Assembly (NCBI RefSeq): GCF_000247815.1 | Contig: NC_021673.1 | Location: 46,115,506-46,179,505 of the forward strand | Direction of reading: 5' to 3' | DNA from: Ficedula albicollis | Taxonomy: Eukaryota > Chordata > Aves > Passeriformes > Muscicapidae | DNA length: 64,000 bases | Shown: piece after piece, positions 23,451 through 37,329 of the stretch | Layout: each line of letters opens with the position of its first letter | How positions within the stretch are numbered: the first letter of the stretch is position 1 | Translations under genes and position numbers: made by a program | Notes under the pieces: model-generated | The model's input: only the letters and a program-made list of their open reading frames with translations | What the model was told of the DNA's origin: nothing | Databases searched by the model: none

Positions 23451-25619
23451 GTCAGGTCAGAAAGGCAGGGTGTTTCCCAAACATCCATGATGGCATCCTT
23501 TAGCAAATCGGTGTGTGCTTCAAAGTGCAAGCTGGTGTGGAAAATGATTCTTCTTTCCAAGTCTTCTGTGAGTTGCTTTGTCTCTTGTAACCTGTCTGTA
23601 GTGCTGAAAGTGCAAGATTCAGGATTCTCACCCACTCTCCCCTTCATTTTACTTTCAAGGCTAAAAAAGGCTGTTTGTGCTCCCCTGCTCCCTCAGCCTC
23701 AGTGGGGCAAGCAGAGGCACACTGCCTCCAGATCATGCCACTGTTTTAAAAGCAATGAAATTCTCACTAGGAAGTTTATTATGGGTGGGTTTGCATGTGT
23801 TTAGTTGGCGTTTGGACACACACACACAGAGGTGGCTGTTTTAACAGCTGGTGCTCACATCTGTAGAACTTTTACTCCAGCCTCTGGCAAACAAGCACTG
23901 CTGGCAGCAGGAATGGACTGACTACCACAGTTTAGAGCAAGGATGTTGCATGGCTGAAAAATTCTAGGAAGCAAGTAGAATTGTCATGTGTGTAAGGAAC
24001 CTGATTTAATGTATGAGAATTAGCCAGATATCATTTACATTGCTGAGGAAAATGAGATAAAAGGGATGTCAGAGTTTCATATATTCTATAGAATAATGTA
24101 TTGATCTTCGTAAAATGATTGAGGCTGCAGCAGGGAGAGCCCTACATATAAACAGTTCTATGGAATTATAGTGTAGGTGTGTGAAGAACTGCAGACAGTA
24201 TAGACTTAAGATGACTGACTGCAGGGTCTTAAACTAGGCATAGCTTTTCATATGATGAGGTTATGCAGAGACCATACAAACTCTTCTAAACTCTTGTTGC
24301 ACCAATACACTGGATCACTGATTATATGTCAATTGCAGTAAAGAAACACTCTTTTTCAGTACTTTACTGCATTGGAATATAATCTTATTTTATTGCATTG
24401 TAATAATAGGATGATAATTTTTAACCATTAGGTTTTCATCAGCATTGTAGAAGAGGATTTTAGTGTATCAGTTTAGAAGATGGGGTTTCATTTTTAATTT
24501 TCAAATAGTGAAGGTTGCTTTCTTGTTTTCTACTCTCCGAGTTTCTCAGTGAGATGAGAACAAGCCCTTTTTCTTCTTTGCTCTGAGTCTAGAGAGTTGT
24601 AAGCAGTAATGTTCTGGAAAAACTGCAGTCAGTTCATAACTCACAACCGAATTCCAATTAAAAATCAGGTATTTTTTGATCAGGATCCAGTTCCTAGATT
24701 AGGATAATGCTGTGGCATGTTTTTTTAAAACATATTGCAGACACAACAGCGGAATGCTGACTTCGTGACTGAGAGAGAATTTTTTATTTAAAGTCTTCAA
24801 TGACTTAGAAGGAGAAACCTGAGAACAGATACCAAGATGTGCTGTATCTAAGAATTTTTTGCTTAATGATAAGTTAAAGAACAAACTTCTTTACTGAGCT
24901 GTCTGTAGGGATGCCATAAACACAGTCATGAAGCAAGATATGAAAACTGTCCTGACAAAACCAAAGTCCTGCTATAAATAATATCTGATTGTTTATGTAC
25001 CACAAAAGACTTGTATTTCTGTGGGAACTGAACTGGAAAGTGCAACTTTGCTTTTAATGATTATTTTTCAAATGGTAACTTTTTACAAAAAATGGACACT
25101 CAAGCCACCATTCATTATCTGCTTTTATTATTAATAATTATAATAATGGTTTATACTATTAGTAATAATAATATTGATATATTGGCTCTCATCTTTTTGC
25201 AAGAAGGAGATGATTGTTCCTTAATGTAGCTGAAGTTCTTATGTTTCTGATGGAAAGTGGAGGGGCTTAATTGCTTCAAGTGACAGAAGTGCTCTCATTA
25301 TGGCTTTGCTTCTTTGATCAAGAGAACCCACCTGTTAATTACAGCCCTCCTGCCCTGCAGCCAGGTAAGGGGTGAGCCCTGTCAGACTGCCTGTTCCCAC
25401 GGGATGGCGCTTGGGATGTATTCTTTGAAAACAGCTCCCTGAAATCACTCTGGCTCTTGTTGAGAAACTGCTTGCAAATCTCACAATTAGTGTATACTCC
25501 TAAAAATTTTAGTTTCCAATTTTTTGGTTTCCTATATGAAGGGAACTTTCTCTCAGGAATTTGTAGTTTAACATGGATTTTATTCTGGAGCATCTATTTT
25601 TTTGTATTTTGTTTCTGCC

Positions 25620-25750
25620 CACTCTGATGACATTGAGTTATCAGCCAGGATTTGAACACTATTTATGAGTAAAGGTGTTCCACTCTGATGACATTGAGTT
25701 ATCAGCCAGTTGTGTGCAAGGATTTGAACACTATTTATGAGTAAAGGTGT
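25620..25750. repeat. Two-copy tandem duplication, about 61 bp
   Basis: The unit beginning ACTCTGATGACATTGAGTTA occurs at 25621 and 25682. The second copy carries an extra nine bases (TTGTGTGCA) after CAGCCAG, so either it gained them or the first copy lost them. Confidence 0.93.
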
Positions 25751-28582
25751 ATTTCTTGTTTTCATTGTCTCCTAAAAGATATATGCTTGCATAGAAACAC
25801 TTGATTTTCTTTTAGTGAAACTGGGTTCGTGGCTGTGTCAGTCTGCCAGGCCCTCACAGAAACTCAGTCTTCAGATAAAATGGTAGCCCTTTTTTTTTTT
25901 TTGCAGTCATTAGCGTTATATATTGCTGATAGATGCAAATGGGAATTTACACAATGATTTGTGTAATGACACAAAAATGTCATTAAACTTACCAGAAAGA
26001 GTGAAAACATGAGCAGTAAAGAGTAACAAAATTTAACACAGCATCTATTAAATAATAATAGTAGTACCTTTCAATTTATTTATTTTATTGTTTTCGTGGC
26101 TGCTAACGCATTTTTTAACTTGTAAATCCATGAAAGAGGTATAATCTCCTCACAAATAATTTGCTGCCACTAGAAAGGCCCAACACAGAGGCCTGCTATT
26201 AACAGAAACCACAAAGTGCAGCAGTGTAAGGTACCATTATCTCTGCATGTGCACAGGAATTAACAGCTGTAGCCAGTATAGATAATCCACCCATTCATTT
26301 AAAGGAGGTTGGAAAACTAAAAAAGGAATAGTAGGCACACCTGAGCTCAGCTGTAATACAGTCAATACTCTCAAGATGTATTCAAAACACAGATTTAGCT
26401 GATGCAGAATGAGACCCTGGGGTTGCCAAGGCATTTCATGACTTTCATCTGTGCTGGCAGACTTAGCAAAAAGATCTTTAAGTTGCTGCCATGTGGGATC
26501 CTATGAAGATTGGTATTTCTTCAGGATTGAGAGGAGTTGTCATATTGCTGTTGTCAATACAGATTCTCTAGATTAGCTTGTGGTGCTTTTCATGGATGTA
26601 TATGTGCACTGCTACTCCAATAAAGCTGCTAAACAGTTAAAGCTAAGCAGAGCTATTTAAGAAGCCCCCAGAGGACTCATGCATGTCCTGCTGCACAGTG
26701 AAGTCTGTCAGTACAGCAGTGAGGAAGGAGGAAGTGTTGGAAAATCCACCACTGTGGACTGCCAGCCTCTCTCACTGCTCCACTAGATTTTATACACATA
26801 TCTGTAAGCTCATTTAAACAAGAATACCAAATTCTTGTCTTTACAAGCTTGATCTGCTCAAATGTCTCCATAGAATGGGATTTTCTTCTTTTCCTTGCAG
26901 ACTTGACCTCAAGGTAAACTGTGCTCAGTCTTCATCAACACTGCTAGAGTAAGCCCACACCCCTAGTGCAGAGCTGTAATCCAGGTGTTTTGGTAGATGG
27001 GAGCAGGTTTTTTGGAGGTACCAATTAAATAAATGGAGGTAATTCAAGTAAAGAGGGGTTCCAGTAATTAGCTTAGACTTGATACCTAGCTGTAAATAGC
27101 TCAGGTTTAATGAGCTGTATCTTCACTAAACTGTAGGCTCATAACATAGAAGTGCACGGTTTAGCTGTGCCTTCTATTCTGTATATCACATAAATTATCA
27201 CTGTTCCTTTCCTGGGTACAAACTGATGGACTGATTGATTCAGCAACAGGTTTCAGGGGTTTTTTTAATAGTAGTTTAGTGATTTGTGAGTATTGGTCAT
27301 TGGCAGATTGTTGGTTGGGGTGTAATACTGGTATTTGTAACAAGTCATGGAGTGACGTGCAAGAAATGTCTGAAGAATACTTCTCTTGCAATTTCAGAAA
27401 ACATCATTATGATAGAGATTTTTAATTTATAAGGTGAAATACACCAGTCTTTTGCATGTATATAAGAGCATGTAATATTATAAAACTGAAGTGAAAACAC
27501 ACTGGTTTGAAATCTTGTTTTTGATCATTGAACAGCTTTTTAGCAGAAAAGGCGTTTTATTCTGCAAAAGCTGATTGTTTGGGAAAAGAGTTTCAGCATA
27601 AACCCATGCTTCCCCTTTTATTGTATCTCTCAAATTTCTATTGTTCCTTCAAATCCTGGTTTTTATAAAAGGGCCTTCTGCATCCTGAAGGTGAACTATA
27701 AAGTAGTAATTTAGTTGTGCAATTGATTGAGTTGCAAATAACTGCGGAGAGAAATTGTCCAGAACACTGTATAAGTGCTGAACATTCCAGTCGAGTTTAC
27801 TGTATGTAAGATGAGAACTGACATGAACACAATGTGTCAATCCATTTAAAGCAGTTTGGTGGGTAGGTTTTGTGAGGGAGTGGGCAGAGTTAACATTTCC
27901 TGTGAGAACTGGAGGTAATTGGTTCATCCCTGAACAGTGCTGCTACAGCTGTTCCTGTTTATGTATGTCCAAATGAATGGAAGAGAGAGCACAGATTTTA
28001 GTCTTTCCAGCCGTGTCTGATCTTGTCACAGTATGAGAACCTAAGGCAGATAGGAATAATTTCCTCTCTGAGAATTGCTCCAAATCATCCTCCTGGATCT
28101 GCTGACATGTGCCTACCACTCTGGTCCCAGACTGAATTCTTCATAGCCTCCTTCTGGGTGGTTTTGCACAACTGTGCTCCATTTCAATATATCTGTCACT
28201 TTTAAACTCATCTAATACCATCTTATTTCATGGACTTGGCTGAAGCACCAAAAAAGCTTATGATTCAAAATTTTCTCTCAGCAGTCAGCAGGGAGAGAAC
28301 ATTTCCAGAAGGTAGGAAATGCTGTAGGTGGAACAGGTTGCTCTGGGAGGTGCCTGTCTCTCTCCAGGGACTGTAGTGGAAATCAGGGCAAATTGGATCC
28401 TAATCAGACAGCACAGATCCAGAAAATTAATTGAGGTATACCTGGGGATTAGTTTTTAGAACAACTATGAGATATCTCAGATTTTTTCAGCAAAGGCTAA
28501 CAAAACTATCCCCCTTTCCACCTTATTAAATGCTGGCTAGGCACCTGATAAACATTTACAAAATTATTTTGCTTTTCTTCAG

Positions 28583-29156
28583 CTTCCAAAGGAACTTGTG
28601 GCTCTCTCTGTAGCACCCAGTGTATTTAACCGACCCTTTAAGTGTTTCCCAGATTTAAGGATCCAAGACTCAGAACAGAAGGTGCTCCTGAAGACTGAAC
28701 TTGTCCTAAGGAGGATGGACTTGGAAAAAAATAATCTCATGGGGATCTACCTATGCAAATAATCACTGTGAAAGCTGACAGTCTTAAGCAACATCATGTA
28801 ACAGAAGAGAAGTTTTTCAAAACTTGTTTCCAGTAGTCTTTAAGAACATGGATAATGCACGAGACCAAGCAGTCAGGGAATGCAAGCACAGCTTTCAACT
28901 GAAAGCTGAACACAGCTGCAAGGTTATTTCATTCCCAGACTGCACATTTATCTGCACTGTTTCTGGAAGGGATGGCAGTGCTGGGAATGGGAAATATAGG
29001 CATGTTTTTTTAGTTTCACAGATACATAGTGATATTGATAGCTCATTTTTAGATAACATGAGAGTAAGCAGGAATGATGAATACAATCGGGCAAGTATTT
29101 ACTGGTTTACTGGTATTCATTTTTTTATCAGAAGACTTAGTGTGCTTTCTTTCTAG
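28583..29156 (+). other. Two open stretches of unknown meaning before W7
   Basis: After GCTTTTCTTCAG a frame is open for 60 codons (start LPKELVALSVAPSVF, end NNLMGIYLCK) to a TAA at 28760 to 28762. A second frame, 110 codons, begins at an ATG at 28824. Neither resembles a protein I know. The first has an acceptor-like start in phase 0 and could act as another terminal exon, but no poly(A) signal was noted close by. Chance is the default explanation. Confidence 0.12.
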
Positions 29157-29244
29157 TTTCCCTGCAGAGTGTCATACCTATAGTTTTCTAGAAAGCTTTC
29201 TGTGCCTACACAAGAATTATATGTTTTTTCTAATGTCTTTGTAG

Positions 29245-29481
29245 GATTTTGATGATTTATCAGAAACAGATATAAGCAATGAGGATCAGCACCATGTGAA
29301 GCCTGAAGTTATGGAGGATGAACTTAAATCCAGGTTATTTCAGCTTGCTGCTAAAATGAGTGACAAGGAAACATCATCTGGTGAAGAACAAGAGTCAGAA
29401 CCTGGAGCAGACCTGGAAAACCAGAAGGAGAGTTTGTCCTCAGAGGAAAATGGCAGAAGTATTCAGGAAGAGTTAAAGAAG
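29245..29481 (+). CDS. MYRIP: MYRIP coding exon W7
   Basis: A 237-nt, 79-codon exon, phase 0 at both ends. It encodes DFDDLSETDISNEDQ, LAAKMSDKETSSGEEQESEP, NQKESLSSEENGRS and IQEELKK. Human MYRIP has DDLSETDISNE, MKMSEKETSSGEDQESEP and VQEELKK in the same order, so the C-terminal half of the gene is well conserved. The segment is very acidic. It follows TCTTTGTAG and has an optimal GTAAGT donor. Confidence 0.97.
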
Positions 29482-30939
29482 GTAAGTGGTAAAGGACTAG
29501 GAATAGTACTGTAAGAGTTAAATCCCAAAAAGAGAAAATTATGGCTAGAAAACTGAACTCAGTTGCTTAAAAAACCTCCGAATTCCTTTATGCCAGTCTG
29601 AGCCTAACCCCTTGTGCAGATAAAAGTTCAGTTAAGGTGTGTTTTCCTCTCTTTGAGGAACAGACAGCCTACAGCATCAGTTACAAGTGGGGAACTTACC
29701 TTGTGCAACAAAACTGTTAACTGGCTAATATTAATGGAATTATGTCAACTTATACTGACTGAAAATTGACTTACACTTTTTTATTTAAAAACCTATCCAG
29801 TTTTTGGTTTTTTGTCCTTGCTAACCAGACAGTTTAAGTGGTATTTTCCATCCTTTTAGTTGCTCCTCTCTTTGTAGCATCATCTAGTTCATGCTGATGG
29901 CATAGATTCTTCTTTTGCATCTCTATCAAAATATTTAATGTTTCTTTAAAGCTTTCCAACCCTGTTACCCTGTCAGCTAATAGGCTTCTGATGGTAGTAA
30001 AATTTTCTAATGAAACTGAAATCCCGTGTCAGTTCTGATAGTGCCTGAGATCCTTCATTTGTGCCATCTCACCCTTACAATGAGATAACAGATTTCAGTG
30101 TAACTCACAGGATTTACCACATCCTCTCTTCCTGTTCTACCTCTGAATTTTTCTTCAGATCATGTGGCATGCTTGAATTTGGTGCTCTAGGAACCCAGTG
30201 CTGCCCCTTGCCAGTCAAGCACTCTTATTCCTTAGATTCACTTAGGCTTTTTCTAGTTCTGCTGCGTATCATGACCTGCCTTTTGTAGTATTGTGTGCAC
30301 AGCAGCTCAGCTTTGACAAGGGATGTGGACAACTCTGTAAAGGAAATCTATTTGTCATAATTTGAAAGGTGTTTTGTTCAAATGATATAAAGAACTAATA
30401 CACTGGGAGGTGAAAACAGGATCGAGTCATTCAGGCAGAAGATAGAGATGCTGTCTAAGTGTGCAGGAATGTTGTCACAAAAGCCAGTGCCCATCTGGAG
30501 TTGAATCTGTCAAGAGACACAAAGGGAAAAAAAGTCTTCTACAGGTCTTATCAGCAACAAAAGGCAGATGAGGGAAGGCTGGGCTCACTACTGCAGTGAT
30601 CTGGTGACACAGAATGTGGAAAAGGCTGTTACAGTGATTGTTTTCACCTAAGTTTACAGGAAAGATTTTCCCTCAAGAATCCCAGGCCCCTGAGACCTAT
30701 GGGAAAACCTTGGAGCAGTGAAGACTTTTCCTTCATAGAGAAGGAGCAGGCTAGCAAGTATTTCAAAAACTGGGATGTGTACATGTGCCTAGTGTCTGAT
30801 AGGGGACTTCTAAGACCTGAGAGAACTGGCCCATGTCATTGTGAGGTTCATCTTCGAAGGATCATGGCAATCTGAGACACTCAGAGCTATGAATATTGTT
30901 TATTTTGGCTTTAATGAGACTTTAACAAGTCAAATGCAA

Positions 30940-31520
30940 AGGGAAATGCAAGTCCTGCACCTAGGAAGTGATTAGCTTATGCACCTCTATTCAATATTGG
31001 TCAGGCCATTTCTGGAGTACTGTGTCTTGTTTTCGGCTCCCTAGTGCAAGGTCCACATGGACACACTGAAATGGGTCCTGTGAAGAGCCACTGAATTGAT
31101 TAAAAAATGGGGCATCTGTCGTGAGGAGAGGCTGAGAGACCTGCCATTGTCTATCCAAGAAAAGAAGAGAAGGCTTGGGAGAATCTCTTCAATGTGTTTA
31201 AATACCTGATGGGGAGAGTGGGGAGTGTTTGTTGTGGGAAATAATGTGGAAATAAAACTCTTTCCCCTGACAGGAATGGAAGCAGTGGGCACAAACTGAA
31301 ATACAAAAAATCCCATCCAAATGAAAAGTTTTTTCACTGTGATGGTGTTTAAATTCTGTAGTAGGTTTCCCAGTAAGATTGTAGAGTCTGCGTCCTTGTA
31401 TATAATCAAAACCTGACTGGACGTGGCCCTGGGCACGTGCTTTGAGTAGAAGAGTTGAACTAGGTGATCCGCTTACATTCCAAATGTAAGGAGTGTGTGA
31501 CTCTCTGATTCTGAGTTATT
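30940..31520 (+). mobile_element. CR1 LINE fragment, sense, old
   Basis: Diverged CR1 blocks appear in order: GGAAATGCAAGTCCTGCACC, CATTTCTGGAGTACTGTGTC, GAGGAGAGGCTGAGAGACCT, AAGAGAAGGCTTGGGAGAAT, TTTAAATACCTGATGGGGAG, CAGTGGGCACAAACTGAAAT, and the end TTGAACTAGGTGATCCGC. Many substitutions and small deletions show an old insertion. The antisense open frame at 31041 to 31436 is within it. Confidence 0.92.
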
Positions 31521-34060
31521 TAGCCATGGACTACACAGGAGTGTAAGTACCTTTGTTGTCAGGTGTGAAAATACCTCCATGACGTACACACAATCTTTCC
31601 AAAGAAATCACATAAAGGCTTTATTGTTAGAGCTTGTTAGCAGCATTGATTTGTTTTTATTTGGTTTGCAAAGACAAAAACAGCAATATCACATTATTCA
31701 ACAGCATATATAAGCTTAGCTGAGTTATAACATGATGCAAATCAAATCCAGAATTAAAGGCTGTAAAGAGGGCTTTCTGAAATGCTTCTGTATAGAGAAC
31801 TGAGCACAGAAAATCGTGAATGTATGCCTTTAGTGCACTTATTCATCTGCATACATCTACAAAGTAATATTGGTTGGTTTTTTCTCTCCCAATTTTGTTA
31901 TTTCTTTAATATTTGTATGTCAGTTATTTAAAATAAAGCAAAGATTATTACCTTTTTCCTCAAGAAAATTTTCTTAAGTTTTAACAAAGAAAGGCTTATC
32001 ATGATCAGCAAAAAATGAAGGCTTGGAGTTCCTAACCCTTTATTTCATTTGGATAAAATGTTCTCTTCATTAATGGTCATAGTATATACTCTTTTTGTCT
32101 ATAATAGAGAAACCAGAATACTCCAGTACTCTTCATGGTCTGGAATTCAGCAGAATTGGCAGGGGAAACTTCTCCAGGTGTAGGGAAACAAGCACACTGC
32201 TGTCATTCTTATTCTTGGCAGTTGTCCTTAAAGGTACTTTAAAATCTTCTGACATGCCTTCTCTCTGGAAAGTTGGCTAGCCAACATCTTACAAGGAAAT
32301 GCTGAAGATGGCAGTGTATAATATCAGCTGGGGCTGTGGCAATTTAAAGTATATACTAAAAGATGCAATAACTTTAGGATGAGTAGATGTCATGTGAAAG
32401 ACAAGCATAGAAAATCTATTTTCAGGCAACCTGTAATTTTAGGTACCTTCAAAGCCAGAAGTCCCAATATGCTGTCTCTTTAAAAAGCCTGATTGTTGGA
32501 GAGTGCACTTGCAGGGGTTTACAGATCTTTCAGGCTAGCACTTGCCACTATTGGTCAGAGCAGCCTCCTGACCTGGGCATCTGGTTTCAAATTAAATATA
32601 TAGAAACATTAGTTCTGCACCATTAAAATGAGAGCTGGAGTGCCTAGATTCTGCTTTTTGTTCTTGAACATAAATACTGTACTTTAGCCATCTTGCTTAT
32701 ATTTTAGCCATGCTGCTTGTCTTTGTTAATCTTCTGTTTTCATAAGCTGGAGCACTTCAGCAACTTCAAATCACTGAGAATTTTTAGTTCTGACCATAGG
32801 ATAAGACTTTAAAACATGTATTGTTTTTGAATCGCTGGAAATTAAGTACCTGGTACTTATCTGACCTTCACTTGTCTGCATCTTTAAAAACCTGGACTTC
32901 TGTTTTCATGGAAACTGGGAATCTCATGTAATCACACATTGAGCTGATGCTTTAAAAAGAGTATTTAGCATATTATGATCTGAAGCAGTGGTAAAAATTA
33001 TCTTTAATGGAGAGTTAGCTGAAGTTGTTTGGCATTTATGGATTCTCAGTTCTCACTTCATATTGAGCTTTTGACTTCAATGTCTGCCTTTAAGATGCAA
33101 ATTTGAATATGATGACCTTTGAGTTAATTATTTAGTTCATCTGGGATACCTGAGGATTTAGGTTGGTATTAGTTAACACAAGTCAATTTTGGGACTTAGA
33201 CTTAAATCTTCTTAGATTTTCAGTACCCTCATTTTCATTATCCCTCAGTTTGTGATTACCTAAAATGGTCTTGTGGAGATTCACAGGTCTCATTTTAAAA
33301 CAAACATAATCCTGCAGCATTTGTTTTTATGGAAAATATTTTGTGCTTCTTAGGCTACAGAAGTAGTTATGGTCTTTCTGGGGTATGCAGAGCCCTGACA
33401 AGTCCATTTGTCTTAGTTGTGCAGTGAAAGGCCGTGGTTTTCACCAAAAGGCATGCTCAGGGCAGAGTTAGCCTTCAGCCCCTCTAAACTTCAGGTGTGA
33501 ACAAACCAAAATTAAGATTGTGCAATTGCTGTCTTAGTGAAACATCTTGTACTAGCACAATGATTTGCACAATTCTTTCTGTCTACTCTCTTTTTTTTTT
33601 TAATAGTTACTTAGTTTTTGCTTTACTTTCCCAAACCCTAAACAAATGCCTAAAGAAAAAAGCAAAATGTAAATTCCCTTTGAAGTATCTTAATGGTACT
33701 GATCCTGAGAATGGTGAGCATGATAAATGGGGTGTATTTAGTTTGTACTCTCCTCCATACATTCTCCTTCTCTTTTAATGCTTTCATGAAGATAAATTGA
33801 CTGGGTCTTTATTTCATGGTATATGCCAGAATTTCATTCTAGCAGGCTGCATTTTGAACGCAGTGTATCCCTGTGACCACTTTATCAGAAATTATAGACA
33901 TTATGTTAAACAACAGATTAGCTCCTGCCATTTTTTCAAAACAGAAATTTTTATCCCACATACAATAAAAATTGAAATAGTTGTTAAAGCCTTACTTGTG
34001 TTATTTTCTGTTTTCTCCTTCTACTTAGTACTATAACTTGCTTAAGATAGACCAATGAGT

Positions 34061-34164
34061 AGTAACATGGAGTTTCTCTCCTCTTTGCTTGATGCAATGT
34101 GCCAAGCAAGTTAAACCTCCATAGTAACGTGGAGTTTCTCTCCTCTTTGCTTGATGCAATGTGC
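34061..34164. repeat. Two-copy duplication, period 62 bp
   Basis: A 42-bp block beginning AGTAACATGGAGTTTCTCTC at 34061 recurs at 34123 with one difference (ACATGG against ACGTGG). The copies are separated by 20 bp of unrelated sequence. Confidence 0.92.
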
Positions 34165-37100
34165 TGTGTGCTTAAGGAATTTCTTTAAATTCCTTTATGC
34201 ATTTACTTCTGCTCAGAGAATCTTACAACCAAGGCTTAGTAACTTTGTTTAAATCCTGCTGTTGTCTGTTGGCATTACTACGTTACATTACACAATAGAT
34301 CTTTTCTGAATGGCAATCTCTAAGTGAGTTTGTTAAGTAGCACAGTGGGATCCTGTTTCCTAAGTCAAAGCTCCCGAGTCGTGACAGTATGAATAACAGC
34401 ACAAATAATATTTTCATTAAATATTTATGCTTCCATTCTCTGGAAACATTTTATTCTTCTTAGGTTTTAAAAAACTGTATTTTGGGGAAGGTATGAACTA
34501 TGAGTAACGTTATCATGTTGGTTTTTGCCAGAGGCCTATTTCCTTTGTTTTAAGGAGTACCTCTTACTTTTATCACTGGGTAAATTAGCACTATTTAACT
34601 ACTGGTATAATCAGATTGACACTTGTTAGAAAATCTGCCTGGCCTCTCTCTTTTTAGCAAGAAGAATATCCAGTATCTGTGCACGTGGATGCATGTTACT
34701 GCAGAAGTGAGAGCCAGCTCCCTGGTGTGTATGCTGGTGGCTGTGCTCAGGGCTGGCCTCGGAGGGGGTGGCCAGGGCTTGGTAAGGGAGGTCAGGCAGG
34801 TGTGGGGCTCACTGTACTCAGTCAGTGGAGAGACATCTGCTCACAGCCTTGATGGAGCTGGAGAATGGCACTGGGCATGCACATGCCAGTGAATCCCTCC
34901 TGTGCACCACAGACCTGTTGAGGCATCACAGCAGGGATGTCTGGGATGCTGAAACAGTGCTGTAGTTCCAGGAGTGAGCATGTGTCTCCGGATGGCTGGG
35001 CTTCTTTAGGCACTTGTGCTGGTACAGGCACTGTCCTCGCAGAAGATGATGTCATAGATTTTGTGATCATTATCTTGCAACTGCCTGAATTCCTGGGTGT
35101 TTTAACTGGTGTTTTATCCTGGGTATGTTTGGCTGGCTTGGTTCAGGCAGGGGTTTATAGGAAACTGCCATCCAGCTTCATATGTCTAAAAGCTTTAGAA
35201 GTCTCTGAGTAAAAGTTTCTAAAGGAGAACCACGTGGGTCACTTCAGCCAGAAAACACAACAGCGTAAGTACAGTAGCTTTACTACATTGCTGCTATTAT
35301 GGTAGTAATGCTGAACAGTGTAGTACAATGATATCTTCCTGGGTAAACAGCCTGGAAGGTATTTGTATGTCTGTTGTTTCACATTTTTGTGTGCAAAATG
35401 CTCAGACTAATTCTTGTGTTTTCATGGATCATTGCTTTTAAGATTATGTTAATTATCTGGGCAGTCTCCCAAAGTCCAGGATTCAAAACTGAATGTGGGC
35501 AGCACTGTAAGAAGTGATCTTTAAGGTTTATGAACTGCAAATAATCTATGCACAGGATTTTGAATGACAGCAGAGAAAAAAGATTTTGGTTAGGAAAGGT
35601 GAAAAGAGGTATGAGACAATAATCTTCACATTGGGCTTATGGATCCAATGTTTTAAGTTCTCAATTTAATAAAGCAGTCAAATATATGTTCAGCTTTAAA
35701 CTGAGGTTTAAATGGTTTGCTGGACAGAATTCCCTTTCAAGGTGTTTCTCCTATGTATTTGCTATTAAACAGTCTTTAGCATGAAATTTCAAACTGATCC
35801 TAAGTTTATTTTGTCAAAATCTGAGTCTTCCTTTTCAAGTATCGAGACCATAAATATTTATTTTTTAAAGTTTTCAAAGTGAGCAGTGACGTTTGTGTGC
35901 CTCCAATTCTGACACTTTCTGGGCTCAATACAGTTGCATAAATATGTATGTAGCTAAAACATCTGAGATATCTTAGAGTGCCCACAGGGCCTTAAGCTGC
36001 TAGTTCAGAAGAAACATGAATTTCCCAGGTCCATGTCATATCCAACAGCGTTGTTTCAAAATCCTCACACGCTTCAAGCTGTTTCAAATTGCATTTTGTC
36101 TACCTGTATTTGAGCAACTGAATCAAAGCGCTGTTGGATCTACTGGTGAAGGGCAGAAGAGGTGACACTTCCATGCCTTCACATGGGGAGTGCAGTGTCT
36201 TTGTAAGCAGCTTTTTTCTCATGGTCTCAGTTTTGACGCTTGTGTGCATGCACACCCAAGTCAGCTCTGCCCAGTGTGCATGCAAGGGTAATATCCTTCC
36301 GTTTTCTCCTTGCCAAAGATTTATTTACTTAGGGAGAAAATGTTCAAGCCATTCTACAGATACAGTTGCAGATAAACAGTGAACATTCGTGTAAGCTGCT
36401 GGAACAAAATGGTGGGAAAATAGACTATTTTTTAAATTCTTCTTTTGTAAGCTGCCCTGAGACTTGGCAGTGAAATCTAAGGTCTTTCAGATGTAACTGG
36501 AAGAGTTTCAAGGAAATGCTGCTCCTCAGGTGGAAGATACTTCTGTCACAGCACAGCCATCAGGACAACTGTGGTTTTATCATTACCTCAAGGCAAAACC
36601 AGTCAGTTCAGTTTAAAAAGGCCTAAGGAAGTTGGGGAGATTACTGTAAGCCTACTGGCTGGTCACTGGAGACTTGTACTATGAAGAGTTTTATTTGTTT
36701 CTTTTGGGACAGTAAGGCCAGGAGAGGGACAGCAGCAAACAGTAGGAAGTGATTTGGCACAAGGCATCTTACTTAATTTAGCCCAAGTTTTTCCCACATG
36801 GGCATCTGACTCTGGCATAAGTGAGGTACAGACTCTTTGGTAACTACTGTCCAAATTGCTGCCATGTACACTCCAAAAGTGAAGACAGCTGGCTATTCTT
36901 CTTCTTCTTAACACTGCTGCAAAAGTATTTTTCCATTCTTAGTGATACTTCTTGTGATGGTAGAAAAATAGTGTTTTCCCTCTGTTCCATTTTATAAACA
37001 ATTGTGTGTGATTTGCAATATCTGTCTCAATGAGGTCTGTTAGTCTAAATCTCACAAATAAAATTAAATTATTCATTGCTTTATTTTAAATATTTTAGTA

Positions 37101-37266
37101 ATAAATGTAAAATCTAAAGTTTATGCTATTTAAATCGTAGTAGTTTCTTTATCCTTGCTGTTTCTCCTAAGCTTCCCTGTAAGTCTGAACCTATATAGTT
37201 GTTAACCTCTGTAGCTATTAATATAACTTTTCTGCCTTTTTATTTAACTGCTTTCCCACTATCTAG

Positions 37267-37329
37267 GAAAAACAAAAGGCTTTTGATCTTCATTTAAAGC
37301 TGCAGTTTTTATCCACTGTATTGCAGCAG
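37267..37329 (+). CDS. MYRIP: Candidate 63-nt cassette exon of MYRIP
   Basis: Between TTCCCACTATCTAG and donor GTGAGA lies a stop-free stretch of exactly 21 codons in phase 0, encoding EKQKAFDLHLKLQFLSTVLQ plus one more Gln. Both neighbouring exons (W7 and W8) also meet in phase 0, so inclusion would insert an amphipathic, Leu-rich segment between EELKK and KYSAV. I do not recall it in human MYRIP, where these two residue blocks are adjacent. It may be a lineage-specific alternative exon or a chance set of good splice signals. Confidence 0.3.

Larger units (their letters stand above)
21651..29244 (+). other. MYRIP: MYRIP intron
   Basis: Intron between W6 and W7. It contains an 86-bp duplication starting 115 bp after the donor, a candidate alternative terminal exon (22398 to 22538), an antisense CR1 fragment (23205 to 23450), a 61-bp duplication (25620 to 25750), an AT-rich low-complexity patch near 25120 to 25180, and two open stretches near its 3' end (28583 to 28762 and 28824 to 29156). 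No other gene is recognised. Confidence 0.75.

Noticed and set aside
31041..31436. 131-codon - strand open frame
   Set aside because: It is antisense to an old CR1 fragment.
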